From: DATFDN01 sp035685165
Lineage (GTDB): Bacteria; Pseudomonadota; Alphaproteobacteria; Acetobacterales; Acetobacteraceae
Assembly: GCA_035685165.1 (NCBI GenBank)
Contig: DASRBI010000008.1
Location: forward strand, 248,001-312,000
DNA: 64,000 nucleotides
Direction: 5' to 3'
Position numbers and translations under genes: made by a program. Under the pieces are notes generated by a model that saw only the letters and a list, made by a program, of their open reading frames with translations, made no database searches and had not been told where the DNA came from. Each line of letters starts with the position of its first letter. Positions within the stretch are counted from its first letter, which is position 1. Of this stretch, positions 27,003 through 34,924 are shown one piece after another.

Positions 27003-27041
27003 CATGGGTTCCCGCTTTCGCGCGCTGTCGCGGGGATGGCG
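27003..27041. repeat. Single arm of the dispersed inverted repeat, copy B
   Basis: The sequence starting CATGGGTTCCCGCTTTCGCG matches the right arm of the repeats at 15362-15487 and 43804-43929 (CATGGGTTCCCGC). No matching left arm is apparent nearby, so this looks like a half or decayed copy. It lies between convergent genes. Confidence 0.5.
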
Positions 27042-27058
27042 AGAAGCAGGTAGACCCC

Positions 27059-28252
27059 TCACCGAAACGCCTCCTCCTCCGCTTCGATCGCCTCGGGATC
27101 GAGCTCCATCCCAAGCCCCGGTTGGTCATTGGCGCGGATCAGCCCGTTTGCCGGCACCACCTTGTGCTTCAGGAAGTGTTGGTTGATGGCATTCCACTTT
27201 ACGAGATATTCCTGATAAGGCGTGTGAATCGGCGACTGCGCCAGCGAGTAGTGAATCCCCGCCGGCGAGGAATGCCCGTGCGGGATCACGATCAGGTCGG
27301 CCGCCGTGGCCATCGCCGTGATCTTCAGCGTCTCCGACAAGCCGCCCGCCCAGTAGATGTCCGGCTGCAAGATGTCGAGTGCGCCGGAATCGATGAATCG
27401 CTTGAACCCCCACCGCGTGTATTCGTGCTCCGCGCCGGCCAGCGGGATACGCACGCGCTCGCGCAGCCGCGCGTAACTCGCGATGCGGTCCGGCATCACC
27501 GCCTCCTCCAGCCAGCGCGGATGGTACTCCTCGATCCGTTCGGCCAGGGCCTCGGTGTAATTCGGGTCGAATGACTGCCAGCAATCCAGCATCAGCTCGC
27601 AGTCTTCGCCAAGCGCCTCGCGCAAGGTGCGGACCAGTGCCACGTTCTCGCGCAGCCCGTCCTGCCCACTCATCGGCCCGTGGCGGAAGAACCATTTTTG
27701 CGCGGTATAACCTTTCTCCTTGTATTCCTGCGCGCGGGCACGCACGCGCCCGAGATCACGCACCGCGAAGCCGAGCATGGAGGCGTAGGCGGGCACCGCG
27801 TCACGCGTTGGCCCGCCGAGCAGCCGATACACCGGCTGGCCGAGCCAGCGCCCCTTCAAGTCCCATAAGGCGCAATCGACGGCGCTGATCGCCAGCATCG
27901 TGCTACCCTGGCGGCCATGCACCATCAGCCGGTGCATCTGGTCCCACAGCTTCTCGTGCGCGATCGGATCCTGGCCGCGCAGGATCGGTCGGAGCTGGCG
28001 CGCAACGGCGATCGCCACCATGTCGGGAAGCGGACCGGCGAGGCCGCTCGGCCCGTCATCGGTTTCGATCTTCAGAAAATACTGCTCGAGTGCGAACCGG
28101 TCGGCACCGGTTTGCCGGCCACCCTCGAATTCGTCCCTGATCCGATACTCGGGATAAATGTCGATCGGCCGGACCAGCCGCTCCTCCCAGAGCGGCCCGT
28201 CGGTCCGCAGCGTGCCGGCTAGGCGCAGCAACCGGACGGCGGTGATCTTCAT
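27059..28252 (-). CDS. Enolase-superfamily dehydratase (L-rhamnonate dehydratase-like)
   Basis: 397-residue mandelate racemase/muconate lactonizing-type enzyme. The metal ligands are visible in order: Asp in LMLDCWQSFD, Glu in RWLEEAVMP, Glu in LAGAEHEYTR, with the catalytic His in VIPHGHSS. LMLDCWQS..NY, LDILQPDIYWAGGL and the C-terminal VPANGLI..QPGLGMEL resemble L-rhamnonate dehydratase, so a sugar-acid dehydratase role is likely, but the substrate is not fixed. The ATG at 28252 has GGGAGCAG upstream and overlaps the preceding gene's stop (ATGA). Confidence 0.88.
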   Translation of the reverse strand: MKITAVRLLRLAGTLRTDGPLWEERLVRPIDIYPEYRIRDEFEGGRQTGADRFALEQYFLKIETDDGPSGLAGPLPDMVAIAVARQLRPILRGQDPIAHEKLWDQMHRLMVHGRQGSTMLAISAVDCALWDLKGRWLGQPVYRLLGGPTRDAVPAYASMLGFAVRDLGRVRARAQEYKEKGYTAQKWFFRHGPMSGQDGLRENVALVRTLREALGEDCELMLDCWQSFDPNYTEALAERIEEYHPRWLEEAVMPDRIASYARLRERVRIPLAGAEHEYTRWGFKRFIDSGALDILQPDIYWAGGLSETLKITAMATAADLIVIPHGHSSPAGIHYSLAQSPIHTPYQEYLVKWNAINQHFLKHKVVPANGLIRANDQPGLGMELDPEAIEAEEEAFR

Positions 28253-28974
28253 CGCGTCTGCTCCCCATAGGCGATGCGATAGGTCTCGGCCATTACCTCG
28301 TCCAAACGGCGTCCCTCGCGCCATGCCGCGATGCCGCCGGCATCGCGGTCGGCGTTGGGGTGCTGGCGCGGACAGGGCTCGGGCCGTCCGAGCACCACGC
28401 TCACCGGCACCAGCTCGGTCCAGGCGGGCACCGCGTAATCCTCTTCCTCATCGTGCACCGGCAATGCGCGAATCTTGGCCGCAGCTTGTTCGATCTCCAT
28501 ACCGAGCACCGAAGTCGCCTTGATCTCCCGCGCGGTCGGCGCACGCAGCACGCGCGAGCGGCCGGGGAAGAAGCGATCGATGAAGCTGTTCATCGCGCGC
28601 AGCTTCTCCGCCCCCTGCAAGGGATGCGCCCGGCCCCAGGCCATCACGGAGCGGTAGTTGATAGAGTGATTGAACCCGCAGCGCGCCAGCACCACCGCGT
28701 CCATGTGCGTGACCGTCAGGCACACCGGGATGCCGGCGGCCTCGGCGCGGATCATCCGGCTCGCCGAGGAGCCGTGCCAGTAGAGATGATTCCCCTCGCG
28801 CCAGAAAGCGGTCGGCGTGCAGTAGGGCTGACCGTCGATGTTGTAGGCGATATGGCACACCATCGCCGCATCGAGGATGCCGTAAATCGTCTTCTTGTCG
28901 TAGTGCCCGCGCTCATGGCGGCGGCGCAGGCGGTTGCGGTCGGTGATGGGAAAAGCGTCGGCACTGTCGGGCAT
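28249..28974 (-). CDS. Pyridoxamine 5'-phosphate oxidase-family (split-barrel flavin/heme-binding) protein
   Basis: 241 residues. The N-terminal region (RHERGHYDKKTIYGILDAAMVCHIAYNIDGQPYCTPT in pieces) is the typical start of the PNPOx-like putative flavin-nucleotide-binding family; GNHLYWHGSSASRM and GFNHSINYRSVMAWG follow. The start at 28974 is preferred over ATGs at 28983 and further upstream because homologous sequence begins only around residue 15. It is translationally coupled to the dehydratase gene (ATGA). The substrate is unknown; a FMN or F420 cofactor is an inference from the family. Confidence 0.85.
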   Translation of the reverse strand: MPDSADAFPITDRNRLRRRHERGHYDKKTIYGILDAAMVCHIAYNIDGQPYCTPTAFWREGNHLYWHGSSASRMIRAEAAGIPVCLTVTHMDAVVLARCGFNHSINYRSVMAWGRAHPLQGAEKLRAMNSFIDRFFPGRSRVLRAPTAREIKATSVLGMEIEQAAAKIRALPVHDEEEDYAVPAWTELVPVSVVLGRPEPCPRQHPNADRDAGGIAAWREGRRLDEVMAETYRIAYGEQTR

Positions 28975-29100
28975 TCGGCACATCCATGCGGGATGCGCGA
29001 TGCTAGGCCCCAGATTCAGAACAGCGCAACTCAGCCTCCTGCAAAAGTACCCATCGTCTTGCGGGAAAGAGATAAGGGGAGGGGTGAGGAGGACAGAAAT

Positions 29101-29147
29101 GCGGCGCGTCCGGGGGACGCGCCGCAAGTTCGTCGCCTGACGGCGAC
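29101..29147. terminator. Two adjacent perfect hairpins
   Basis: The first has 11-base arms at 29101-29111 (GCGGCGCGTCC) and 29115-29125 around GGG. The second has GTCGCC at 29132-29137 and GGCGAC at 29142-29147, followed by TTT. They lie in the 264-bp gap between divergent genes, so they terminate neither as usual; they may belong to a leader RNA of the CaiB-family gene. Confidence 0.4.
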
Positions 29148-29238
29148 TTTCGGGGAGGAGACCTTCGGCCGAATGCCGGCCTCAGCGGGTCGGGTTATAG
29201 TCGAGAGGTGTTGACGGAACGTTAAGAGAACCGCCGCC

Positions 29239-30420
29239 ATGGCAAAAATTCCGCCCCGAACCGGCCCCCTCGTTGGCTTGAAGATCGTCGAGATCGGCCA
29301 TTACGTCGCCGCGCCGTTCTCTACGCGCATCCTGGCCGACCTGGGCGCCGAGGTGATCAAGATTGAGCCGCCGGGCGGCGATCCGGTGCGCGACTGGGGT
29401 GCCGCGAAGGACGGGCATTCGGTCTGGTTCAGCGTGCACGGCCGCAACAAGCTCTCCGTCACGCTCGACCTCAAGCGAGAGAAGGATCGCTTTCTGAAGC
29501 TGATCGCGCGTGCCGATGCGCTGGTCGAGAATTTGCGCGCCGGCGGGCTGGAAAGGCTCGGTATCGGCCCGGACGTGCTGCACGGCGTCAATCCGCGGCT
29601 GGCGATCGCCCGCATCTCGGGTTACGGGCAAGACGGCCCCTATCGCGACAAGCCCGCCTTTGGCGCGATAGGCGAGGCGATCGGCGGGTTGCGGCACCTG
29701 ACCGGCTATCCGCCCGGCACAACCGAGCTGCCGCCACCGCGCTGCGGCATCTCCATCAGCGACGACCTCGCTGGCCTCTATGCGGCGATCGGGCTGCTCG
29801 CCGCGCTCTGGCAGCGCGATGGCGCGGGGGCAGGGCGCGGGCGCATCGTGGACGTGAACCTGGTCGACAGCGTGTTCAGCCTGATGGAAGGGATGCTGCC
29901 AGAATATGCGATGGACGGGCGCGTGCGTCAGCCGGCTGGCGCCGCGATCCCCACCGCCTCGCCAACCAACACCTATAAGTGCGCCGACGGGCGCTGGCTC
30001 TGCATCGCCGGCAACTCCGATTTCATTTTTGCGCGGCTGATGCAGGTGATCCGCCGGCCGGAACTCGCCGAGGATCCGCGCTATCGCACCAACGGCGATC
30101 GCTGCCGCAATCGTGACTCGCTCGACGCGGCGATCGGCGCCTGGACGCGCACCTTGCCCGCGCACGAGGCCCAGGAGTTGCTGGAAGCGGCCGAAGTGCC
30201 CTGTTCGCGCCTCTACGACGTCGCCGACTGCGCCGCCGATCCGCATTTCCGCGCGCGCAAGGCGGTGATCGAGGTCGATGATCCGTTGATCGGGCGTACG
30301 CTGCATCCGGGCCCCGCGATCCGGCTGGACGGCGAAGCGCCGGAGACGGTCATCGCCTGGCCCGGGCCGGCGGCAGGGGCGCACACCGACTACGTGTTCG
30401 GGGAGCTGATCAGGGAATAG
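29239..30420 (+). CDS. CaiB/BaiF-family (class III) CoA-transferase
   Basis: 393-residue family III CoA-transferase that moves CoA between carboxylic acids. Signatures: N-terminal VGLKIVEIGHYVAAPFSTRIL, LGAEVIKIEPPGGDPVRDW, and NLVDSVFSLMEGMLPEY; the catalytic Asp is expected in the conserved region near LRAGGLERLGIGPDVL. The ATG at 29239 follows the GC-rich hairpin region; nearby TTGACG at 29211 is too close to be its -35. The gene stands alone, with no acyl-CoA partner gene next to it, so the substrate is open. Confidence 0.92.
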   Translation: MAKIPPRTGPLVGLKIVEIGHYVAAPFSTRILADLGAEVIKIEPPGGDPVRDWGAAKDGHSVWFSVHGRNKLSVTLDLKREKDRFLKLIARADALVENLRAGGLERLGIGPDVLHGVNPRLAIARISGYGQDGPYRDKPAFGAIGEAIGGLRHLTGYPPGTTELPPPRCGISISDDLAGLYAAIGLLAALWQRDGAGAGRGRIVDVNLVDSVFSLMEGMLPEYAMDGRVRQPAGAAIPTASPTNTYKCADGRWLCIAGNSDFIFARLMQVIRRPELAEDPRYRTNGDRCRNRDSLDAAIGAWTRTLPAHEAQELLEAAEVPCSRLYDVADCAADPHFRARKAVIEVDDPLIGRTLHPGPAIRLDGEAPETVIAWPGPAAGAHTDYVFGELIRE

Positions 30421-30454
30421 GAGCCAGAAGGGGACGCACCTCCCTCTCATCATG

Positions 30455-30657
30455 CCGGCCCGCCTAAATCTTGACTTCCTATTGGTAGGAATAGTTGGCG
30501 GGTGAAGTCAGCCTCTCGACGGTGAGAGCCTTCCAGGCGTCGCGAATGGCGTTGACGATCGCCTCCTAGCCATTGAGAAGCCTGTGACTGAGGTGACCTT
30601 GGATGCGCGACCCAATCTCCGCGTAGGAGTGCGTGTGGAAATCCCTAAGCTCCCCAA
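30455..30657 (-). pseudogene. Decayed transposase C-terminal fragment (IS630-like, tentative)
   Basis: Read on the minus strand, the frame gives HSYAEIGSRIQGHLSHRLL, an in-frame TAG at 30566-30568, then EAIVNAIRDAWKALTVERL and a stop after ANYSYQ. The SHRLL, EAIV-x2-IRDAW and ERLTS pattern resembles the C-terminal end of IS630-type transposases (YDAIVDACCDAWN). Nothing upstream encodes the catalytic DDE core, so it is a relic. The family call is an inference from pattern only. Confidence 0.4.
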
Positions 30658-30658
30658 T

Positions 30659-30744
30659 CGTCATTCCCGCGCAAGCGGGAATCCACATACAGCAAGCCGA
30701 AACTACTTCGGTGTCGTGGGTGCCCGCTTTCGGGGGAATTCCTT
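30659..30744. repeat. Inverted-repeat element, copy C (86 bp)
   Basis: Left arm CGTCATTCCCGCGCAAGCGG (30659 on) and right arm GGGTGCCCGCTTTCGGGGGA (from about 30718) are imperfect reverse complements. It is shorter than copies A and D but has the same arm sequence. The minus-strand translation contains IPACAGMT, a peptide characteristically produced when this type of intergenic repeat is translated. Confidence 0.65.
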
Positions 30745-30867
30745 CACACACTCGCACAGGTTGGGACGCGCATGACCCTGCAACCTGCCTTATGTGAGCG
30801 CACTCTGCGGCGAGGGACTCGCCAGCGGCCCCTGGTCCACGGCGCCGAACCGCCTTAGCCTTCCCCC

Positions 30868-31743
30868 ATGCAGCACGAACGGATTCGCGCCAACGGGGTA
30901 GAGTTGCATCTCGCGCGCGCGGGCGCGGGCAGGCCGCTTCTCCTCATGCACGGCTGGCCCGAGTTCTGGTGGACCTGGGAGCCGGTCATGCAGCGCTTGG
31001 CATCCCGCTTCACCTTGATCGCCCCGGACTTTCGCGGCTTCGGCGCCAGCGAGAAGCCGGCCGGTGACGCCCAATCGGCGGAAGCGGGCTCGCCAGTGCT
31101 CGCCCAGGACATGCTGGCGCTCCTCGCGGCACTCGGGATCGAGCGTGCCGGCGTGGTCGGCCACGATATCGGCGCCATAGTGATCCAGGAAATGGCGCGC
31201 CGCGCGCCCGAGCGTCTCGCCGGGATTTTCTGCTTCGACTGCCCGCATCCGCAGATCGGCCGCCGCTTCCTCGATCACGGCCATTTCCGCGAGATTTGGT
31301 ACCAGAGCTTTCATCAGCTCCCTTGGGCGGCGAAGCTGGTCGGTCATTCCCGCGAGACCTGCCGGCTTTATTTCGAGCACTTCCTGCGGCACTGGTCGGT
31401 ACGGCAGGAATGGGTTGCCGACGCTCTTGAGGCATGGGTCGATAACTACATGGCGCCCGGCAACCTCCAGGGCGGGTTCAACTGGTACATCAGCAACAGC
31501 GCCGCCCGACTTGCCGCTATCAGGGGCGAGTCGCAACCAGCGCCGAAGATCACCGTGCCGGCCTGCGTGCGTTGGGGCGATTCGGCCGTGCTGCCATCGG
31601 CTTGGGGCGACACCCTCGATCAGGTATTCGCTGACCTCGATTTCGCCCCGCTCGCGGGATGCGGACACTTCCCGCATCGCGAAGACCCAGATCGCGCGAG
31701 CGCCGAGATCGCCGCGTTCTTCGATCGCGTTTGGCCGGCCTGA
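30868..31743 (+). CDS. Alpha/beta hydrolase (haloacetate dehalogenase/epoxide hydrolase type)
   Basis: 291 residues. HGWPEFWWTW at 28-37 carries the oxyanion-hole HGWP motif, the nucleophile is Asp100 in VVGHDIGA (an Asp, not Ser, as in epoxide hydrolases and dehalogenases), and the general-base His lies in CGHFPHREDP near the C-terminus. The cap domain (about 130-210) is of normal size. It acts on epoxides or C-halogen bonds; which one cannot be decided. The two chromate-transporter genes start 7 bp downstream. Confidence 0.88.
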   Translation: MQHERIRANGVELHLARAGAGRPLLLMHGWPEFWWTWEPVMQRLASRFTLIAPDFRGFGASEKPAGDAQSAEAGSPVLAQDMLALLAALGIERAGVVGHDIGAIVIQEMARRAPERLAGIFCFDCPHPQIGRRFLDHGHFREIWYQSFHQLPWAAKLVGHSRETCRLYFEHFLRHWSVRQEWVADALEAWVDNYMAPGNLQGGFNWYISNSAARLAAIRGESQPAPKITVPACVRWGDSAVLPSAWGDTLDQVFADLDFAPLAGCGHFPHREDPDRASAEIAAFFDRVWPA

Positions 31744-31750
31744 CTCGCCG

Positions 31751-32320
31751 ATGCGGGAGGCGCCCCCGCCCGCGCCGACCTGCGCGGATTTGTTCCTAGG
31801 CTTCCTCACCACGGGCCTGTGCGGGTTCGGTGGCGTCCTGCCCTGGGCGCGGCGGATGGTGGTGGAACGGCGCCGCTGGCTGAGCGCGGCGGAGTTCACC
31901 GATCTGCTCGGCCTCTGCCAGTTCCTCCCAGGCCCGAACGTCATCAACCTCTCGGTCGCGCTTGGCGCGCGCTTTCACGGCGTGCGCGGCTCGGCGGCGG
32001 CCTTCGCCGGGCTGATGTCCGCGCCGACGGTGATCGTGATCGCGCTTGGCTTCGCCTACCACCGGCTGGCGGCGATCCCGATTGTGGCGCACGCCTTCGT
32101 CACCCTCTCGGCCGCCGCCTCCGCACTCGTGCTGGCGACCGCGATAAAGATCGCGACGCCCTTGCGCGAACGTCCCATCGGCGCGCTGGTCGGGCTCGCA
32201 ACCTTCGCCGCCGTCGCGTGGCTGCGCTGGCCGCTGCCACTGGTGATCGTCGGGGCGGTTCCCGTCTCCGCACTACTGACATGGGCGGTGGAGGCCCGAG
32301 CCACGGTGCGCCGGCGGTGA
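31751..32320 (+). CDS. Chromate transporter, N-terminal-type half (ChrA family)
   Basis: 189-residue short-chain ChrA protein with about six membrane helices. Motifs: FLTTGLCGFGGVLPWARRMVVE near residues 17-38 and LCQFLPGPNVINLSVALG near 55-72, both family signatures. It lacks the second half, which is encoded by the next gene overlapping by the TGATG at 32318-32322. Paired short-chain ChrA proteins are thought to act as a heterodimer; chromate or another oxyanion is the probable substrate. Confidence 0.9.
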   Translation: MREAPPPAPTCADLFLGFLTTGLCGFGGVLPWARRMVVERRRWLSAAEFTDLLGLCQFLPGPNVINLSVALGARFHGVRGSAAAFAGLMSAPTVIVIALGFAYHRLAAIPIVAHAFVTLSAAASALVLATAIKIATPLRERPIGALVGLATFAAVAWLRWPLPLVIVGAVPVSALLTWAVEARATVRRR

Positions 32321-32844
32321 TGCGGCAGCTTGCGGCGCTCGCCGGCATCTTCGCGCAGCTCTCGCTGGTCGCCTTCGGTGGCGGCAATTCGATCCTGCCC
32401 GAGATGCAGCGCCAAGTCGTGCAGGTGCATCCCTGGATTACGGCGCAGGACTTCGCCGCGCTCTATGCCTTGGCGCAGGCCGCACCCGGGCCGAACATGC
32501 TGGTTTCCGCGCTGATCGGGCTGCGGGTGGCGGGCGTGCCGGGTGCCTTGGTCGCCCTTGGATCGCTCTGCGCGCCCTCCTCGGCGCTGACCTTCGTTTG
32601 CGCCGGTTTCTGGCATCGCTTTCACACACGGCCCTGGCGCATCGTCGTGCAGCGTGCGCTGGCCCCGGTTACGGCCGGGCTGGTGATGGCCGGCGCGGCG
32701 CTGCTCGTGCGGACGACGGGGCGCAGCGTCGGGCTCGACCTTTTGATCCTCGTGGCCACCGCGCTCTTTCTTCTGACGCGGATCCACCCGCTGCTGGTGC
32801 TCGCCGCTGCCACGGCGCTCGGGGCATCGGGCCTCATCGGCTGA
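32320..32844 (+). CDS. Chromate transporter, C-terminal-type half (ChrA family)
   Basis: 174 residues, about five or six membrane helices. FSQLSLVAFGGGNSILPEM-like start and LYALAQAAPGPNMLVSALIG are the matching signatures for the second ChrA half. The ATG at 32320 overlaps the stop of the first half (TGATG), so the two are made in equal amounts. The gene converges on the RTX-like gene, with a hairpin between them. Confidence 0.9.
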   Translation: MRQLAALAGIFAQLSLVAFGGGNSILPEMQRQVVQVHPWITAQDFAALYALAQAAPGPNMLVSALIGLRVAGVPGALVALGSLCAPSSALTFVCAGFWHRFHTRPWRIVVQRALAPVTAGLVMAGAALLVRTTGRSVGLDLLILVATALFLLTRIHPLLVLAAATALGASGLIG

Positions 32845-32859
32845 GCGAGAACAACGGAA

Positions 32860-32882
32860 CGGCCCCTCCGAGCGGGGGGCCG
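32860..32882. terminator. Hairpin between chromate transporter and RTX-like gene
   Basis: CGGCCCC (32860-32866) pairs with GGGGCCG (32876-32882) in a 62-bp gap between convergent genes; a second small hairpin TAGCGC/GCGCTA (32893-32909) overlaps the stop of the minus-strand gene. It is a plausible bidirectional terminator without a strong T-run. Confidence 0.55.
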
Positions 32883-32906
32883 CTTCTGCTGATAGCGCTG
32901 ATGGCG

Positions 32907-34013
32907 CTATGAGCTGAAGATGGAAATCCCGTTCGCGCCGGCGCCCGCGAAGGTAATCTTGGTCCCGTCGGCCAGCGTGACCGTGTTCGAGGTCGCCAAG
33001 GCTGCCTTGACGACGGTGGCGGCGCCGCCCGGGACGGACGAATAAGCCGGTAGCGAGTCGAAGCCCGTCAGCGCGAGCGTGTCGGCGCCGTTCGCATTGT
33101 AGATGAAGTCGTTGCCCTTAAGGCCGTTATTGATGAAGAACGTGGTCGGCGCCGCGCCGCCGACCAAGCTGTCGCTGCCGGCGCCGCCAACCAGCGAACT
33201 CGAATTCAGGTTGGACGCGAGCAGCACGTCGCTCGTCCCGCTGACCGCGCTCCCAAATATCAGATCGCGGCCCGGGGAGTTGGCGGCCACCAGCGTTTCG
33301 TTCCCGCCGCCGGCCACCAGCAGGCCGGGGATGCTCGCGGCGGCGTTGCCGATGAAAGCGATCGCTTCGTTGTTGCCGCCGACGACGGTGCTTCCCCCGG
33401 TGCCGCCGGCGATCGTGTCGACCACGACACCCGGGGTGTTACTCCCGTAATAGAACAGCGCTCCACCGGCTCCGTTGATCGCCAAGCCCTTATTGCCAGA
33501 GCTAGCAAACACCGTGTCGGCCCCAGTGGTGATGGTGACGGCGTTGACGCCGCCCCCGAGGCTGACGACGCCCGTGCCGCCGAGGCTGTAGGTATCGGCG
33601 CCGGTGCCCGCGGCGACCTGATACCTCCCGGAGAGCGCGAACGTGTCGTTACCGTTCCCGGCGAGCACCGTGTCGCTGGCGCCCGGAGCATTGGTGAACC
33701 CGATATTGCCGTCGCCGCCGATGAACACGCCCCCGCCCATGCTGACGGCCAGGGCCGCCGGGCTGACATTGTCTACCGCGTAGGCATAGCCGGAGGGGAC
33801 GGTGTAGCTACCGGTGCCGCTGAACTCGAGGCCCTGCGGTGACGTGATCGGGATCGCCACCTGCCCGCCGCCCGTCACGCTGGAGACGGTCAGGTTCGTG
33901 AGCGTGGCAATCGTCGCAGCGATACTCTGGGCGAGGGCCGAATTGCCGGCGTCGGTATATGTCCTGAAGACCGTGGTGTGGTTGGCGCCGGGGACCGAAA
34001 TCGTGACAGCCAT
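32907..34013 (-). CDS. Glycine-rich RTX-like protein of unknown function
   Basis: 368 residues with no N-terminal signal peptide. Repetitive, beta-rich sequence contains degenerate Gly-Asp motifs related to RTX calcium-binding nonapeptides: FIGGDGNIGF, LAGNGNDTFAL, AAGTGADTYSLG and VGGAGSDSLVGG. Gly, Ser, Thr, Asn and Ala dominate and Arg/Lys are rare, as expected for an extracellular protein. Secretion by a type I system through the C-terminus is an inference; no T1SS genes are in the window. Codon use is less GC-extreme than the neighbours, and the flanking 210 bp is also AT-richer. Confidence 0.75.
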   Translation of the reverse strand: MAVTISVPGANHTTVFRTYTDAGNSALAQSIAATIATLTNLTVSSVTGGGQVAIPITSPQGLEFSGTGSYTVPSGYAYAVDNVSPAALAVSMGGGVFIGGDGNIGFTNAPGASDTVLAGNGNDTFALSGRYQVAAGTGADTYSLGGTGVVSLGGGVNAVTITTGADTVFASSGNKGLAINGAGGALFYYGSNTPGVVVDTIAGGTGGSTVVGGNNEAIAFIGNAAASIPGLLVAGGGNETLVAANSPGRDLIFGSAVSGTSDVLLASNLNSSSLVGGAGSDSLVGGAAPTTFFINNGLKGNDFIYNANGADTLALTGFDSLPAYSSVPGGAATVVKAALATSNTVTLADGTKITFAGAGANGISIFSS

Positions 34014-34223
34014 CCAATTCTCCGTTCCCTAGATGAACGCCGGCGCGATCAATGCCGAAATCGTATATTCCAGGGGATTGCTACCTTGCAACAGAAAACC
34101 GCCGCGTCTGAACAGTGGCTTGATCGCGCCCCAGATCTTGCACGTGCATTCGGGTAGGGCGATAAAACCTTGCGTGAGTTGACTATCAGCAAGCTTGCCG
34201 CGATTACGAGCTATATTGAAATT
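34014..34223. other. AT-richer gap upstream of the RTX-like gene
   Basis: 210 bp, noticeably AT-richer than the window. It should contain the promoter of the minus-strand RTX-like gene. Candidate AT elements are TATATT (34213-34218) and TATATTCC (near 34066); none pairs with a good -35 at proper spacing. No coding sequence was seen. Confidence 0.4.
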
Positions 34224-34583
34224 CTATAGATCAGCACTTGCTGGAATGATCTGTTCAAGAATTTCCTCGATCCCGCCGGCGCGCACGGCCGGGCCGCTCA
34301 TACGTTCGAGGACGACCGCCTGCGGCTCGCGCCAGATGCTCCAGCGGCGCAGCCTCAGACCCGGCGAATAAAATGCCGCAACTTCCTCATAGGCGGCGCC
34401 GTCGACACAGGTGTCGAGCTCGATCACCATTCTGAGACCGTGATACTCGGCCCAGCCCGCCATGATCATCAGTTCGGGCACGCTGAACGAAATCCCGGCG
34501 ACGTGATAGCCGGGATCGGGCGCGAACGTCGGTGCGTCGGCGTGCCGGCCGTTCAGACCCGAGGCGTTGGAAGTTCGCGCCAT
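34224..34583 (-). CDS. Unrecognised 119-residue protein
   Basis: Soluble, no signal or membrane segment. The central part reads GISFSVPELMIMAGWAEYH then RMVIELDTCVDGAAYEEVAAF, followed by RRWSIWREPQAVVLERM, which alternates strand and helix and looks like a folded domain rather than a shadow frame. AGAGG precedes the ATG. It lies upstream of the RTX-like gene on the same strand, 210 bp away. The family is not recognised. Confidence 0.6.
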   Translation of the reverse strand: MARTSNASGLNGRHADAPTFAPDPGYHVAGISFSVPELMIMAGWAEYHGLRMVIELDTCVDGAAYEEVAAFYSPGLRLRRWSIWREPQAVVLERMSGPAVRAGGIEEILEQIIPASADL

Positions 34584-34924
34584 GGTCCTCTGCTTTCGGG
34601 GCTGCGCCGCCGCCAGGCGGCGGCGATCGCCGGTTAAGGAATGTCCAGCTTGCGATCACGTCGGCGTGATTGCAAGCCCTTCCTTGCGAACTCCTCAGCC
34701 GTGGCCTGCAACTGTCCAAAAAGGGCGCAAGCTCGAGGAAACGCGTCGGTCAGGAACAGCATCCTGGGCCGCCTGACAACCCGGATGGGCGATCGTTCTG
34801 CAACCGGAGGGCGTAGCGTGGCCCCGCCGCTACAGGCGGCCCTTCCCGGCACCGCCCGCTCCCCCTATGGTCGGGCTCCATTGCGGGCAGGCAACGCCCG
34901 CGCCTAGGCAAACGGGGGAACAGT
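34584..34924. other. 341-bp gap with palindrome and a doubtful small frame
   Basis: A perfect CGCCGCCGCC/GGCGGCGGCG palindrome lies at 34605-34625, just upstream of the minus-strand gene. A 42-codon minus-strand frame (34634-34762; LTDAFPRACALFGQLQATA... ends KLDIP) could be a small basic protein, but it has atypical codons (CGA, GCT, GGA) and only a weak ribosome-binding site, so I do not call it a gene. Confidence 0.35.

Larger units (their letters stand above)
30421..30867. other. 447-bp intergenic region with transposase relic and inverted repeat
   Basis: No intact gene. The first part (30455-30657, minus strand) reads as a decayed transposase tail; the second part (30659-30744) is an inverted-repeat element. 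The remaining 120 bases before the hydrolase gene contain no clear promoter. Confidence 0.5.

Noticed and set aside
29208..29238. TTGACG near 29211 as -35 of the CaiB-family gene
   Set aside because: It lies within 30 bases of the ATG, so transcription would begin inside the coding region.
30566..30757. A 63-codon minus-strand frame containing IPACAGMT
   Set aside because: This peptide pattern arises from translation of the dispersed inverted repeat, not from a gene.
34634..34762. A possible 42-codon basic protein
   Set aside because: Weak ribosome-binding site, codon use unlike neighbours, no recognisable motif; recorded only as doubtful within the intergenic entry.
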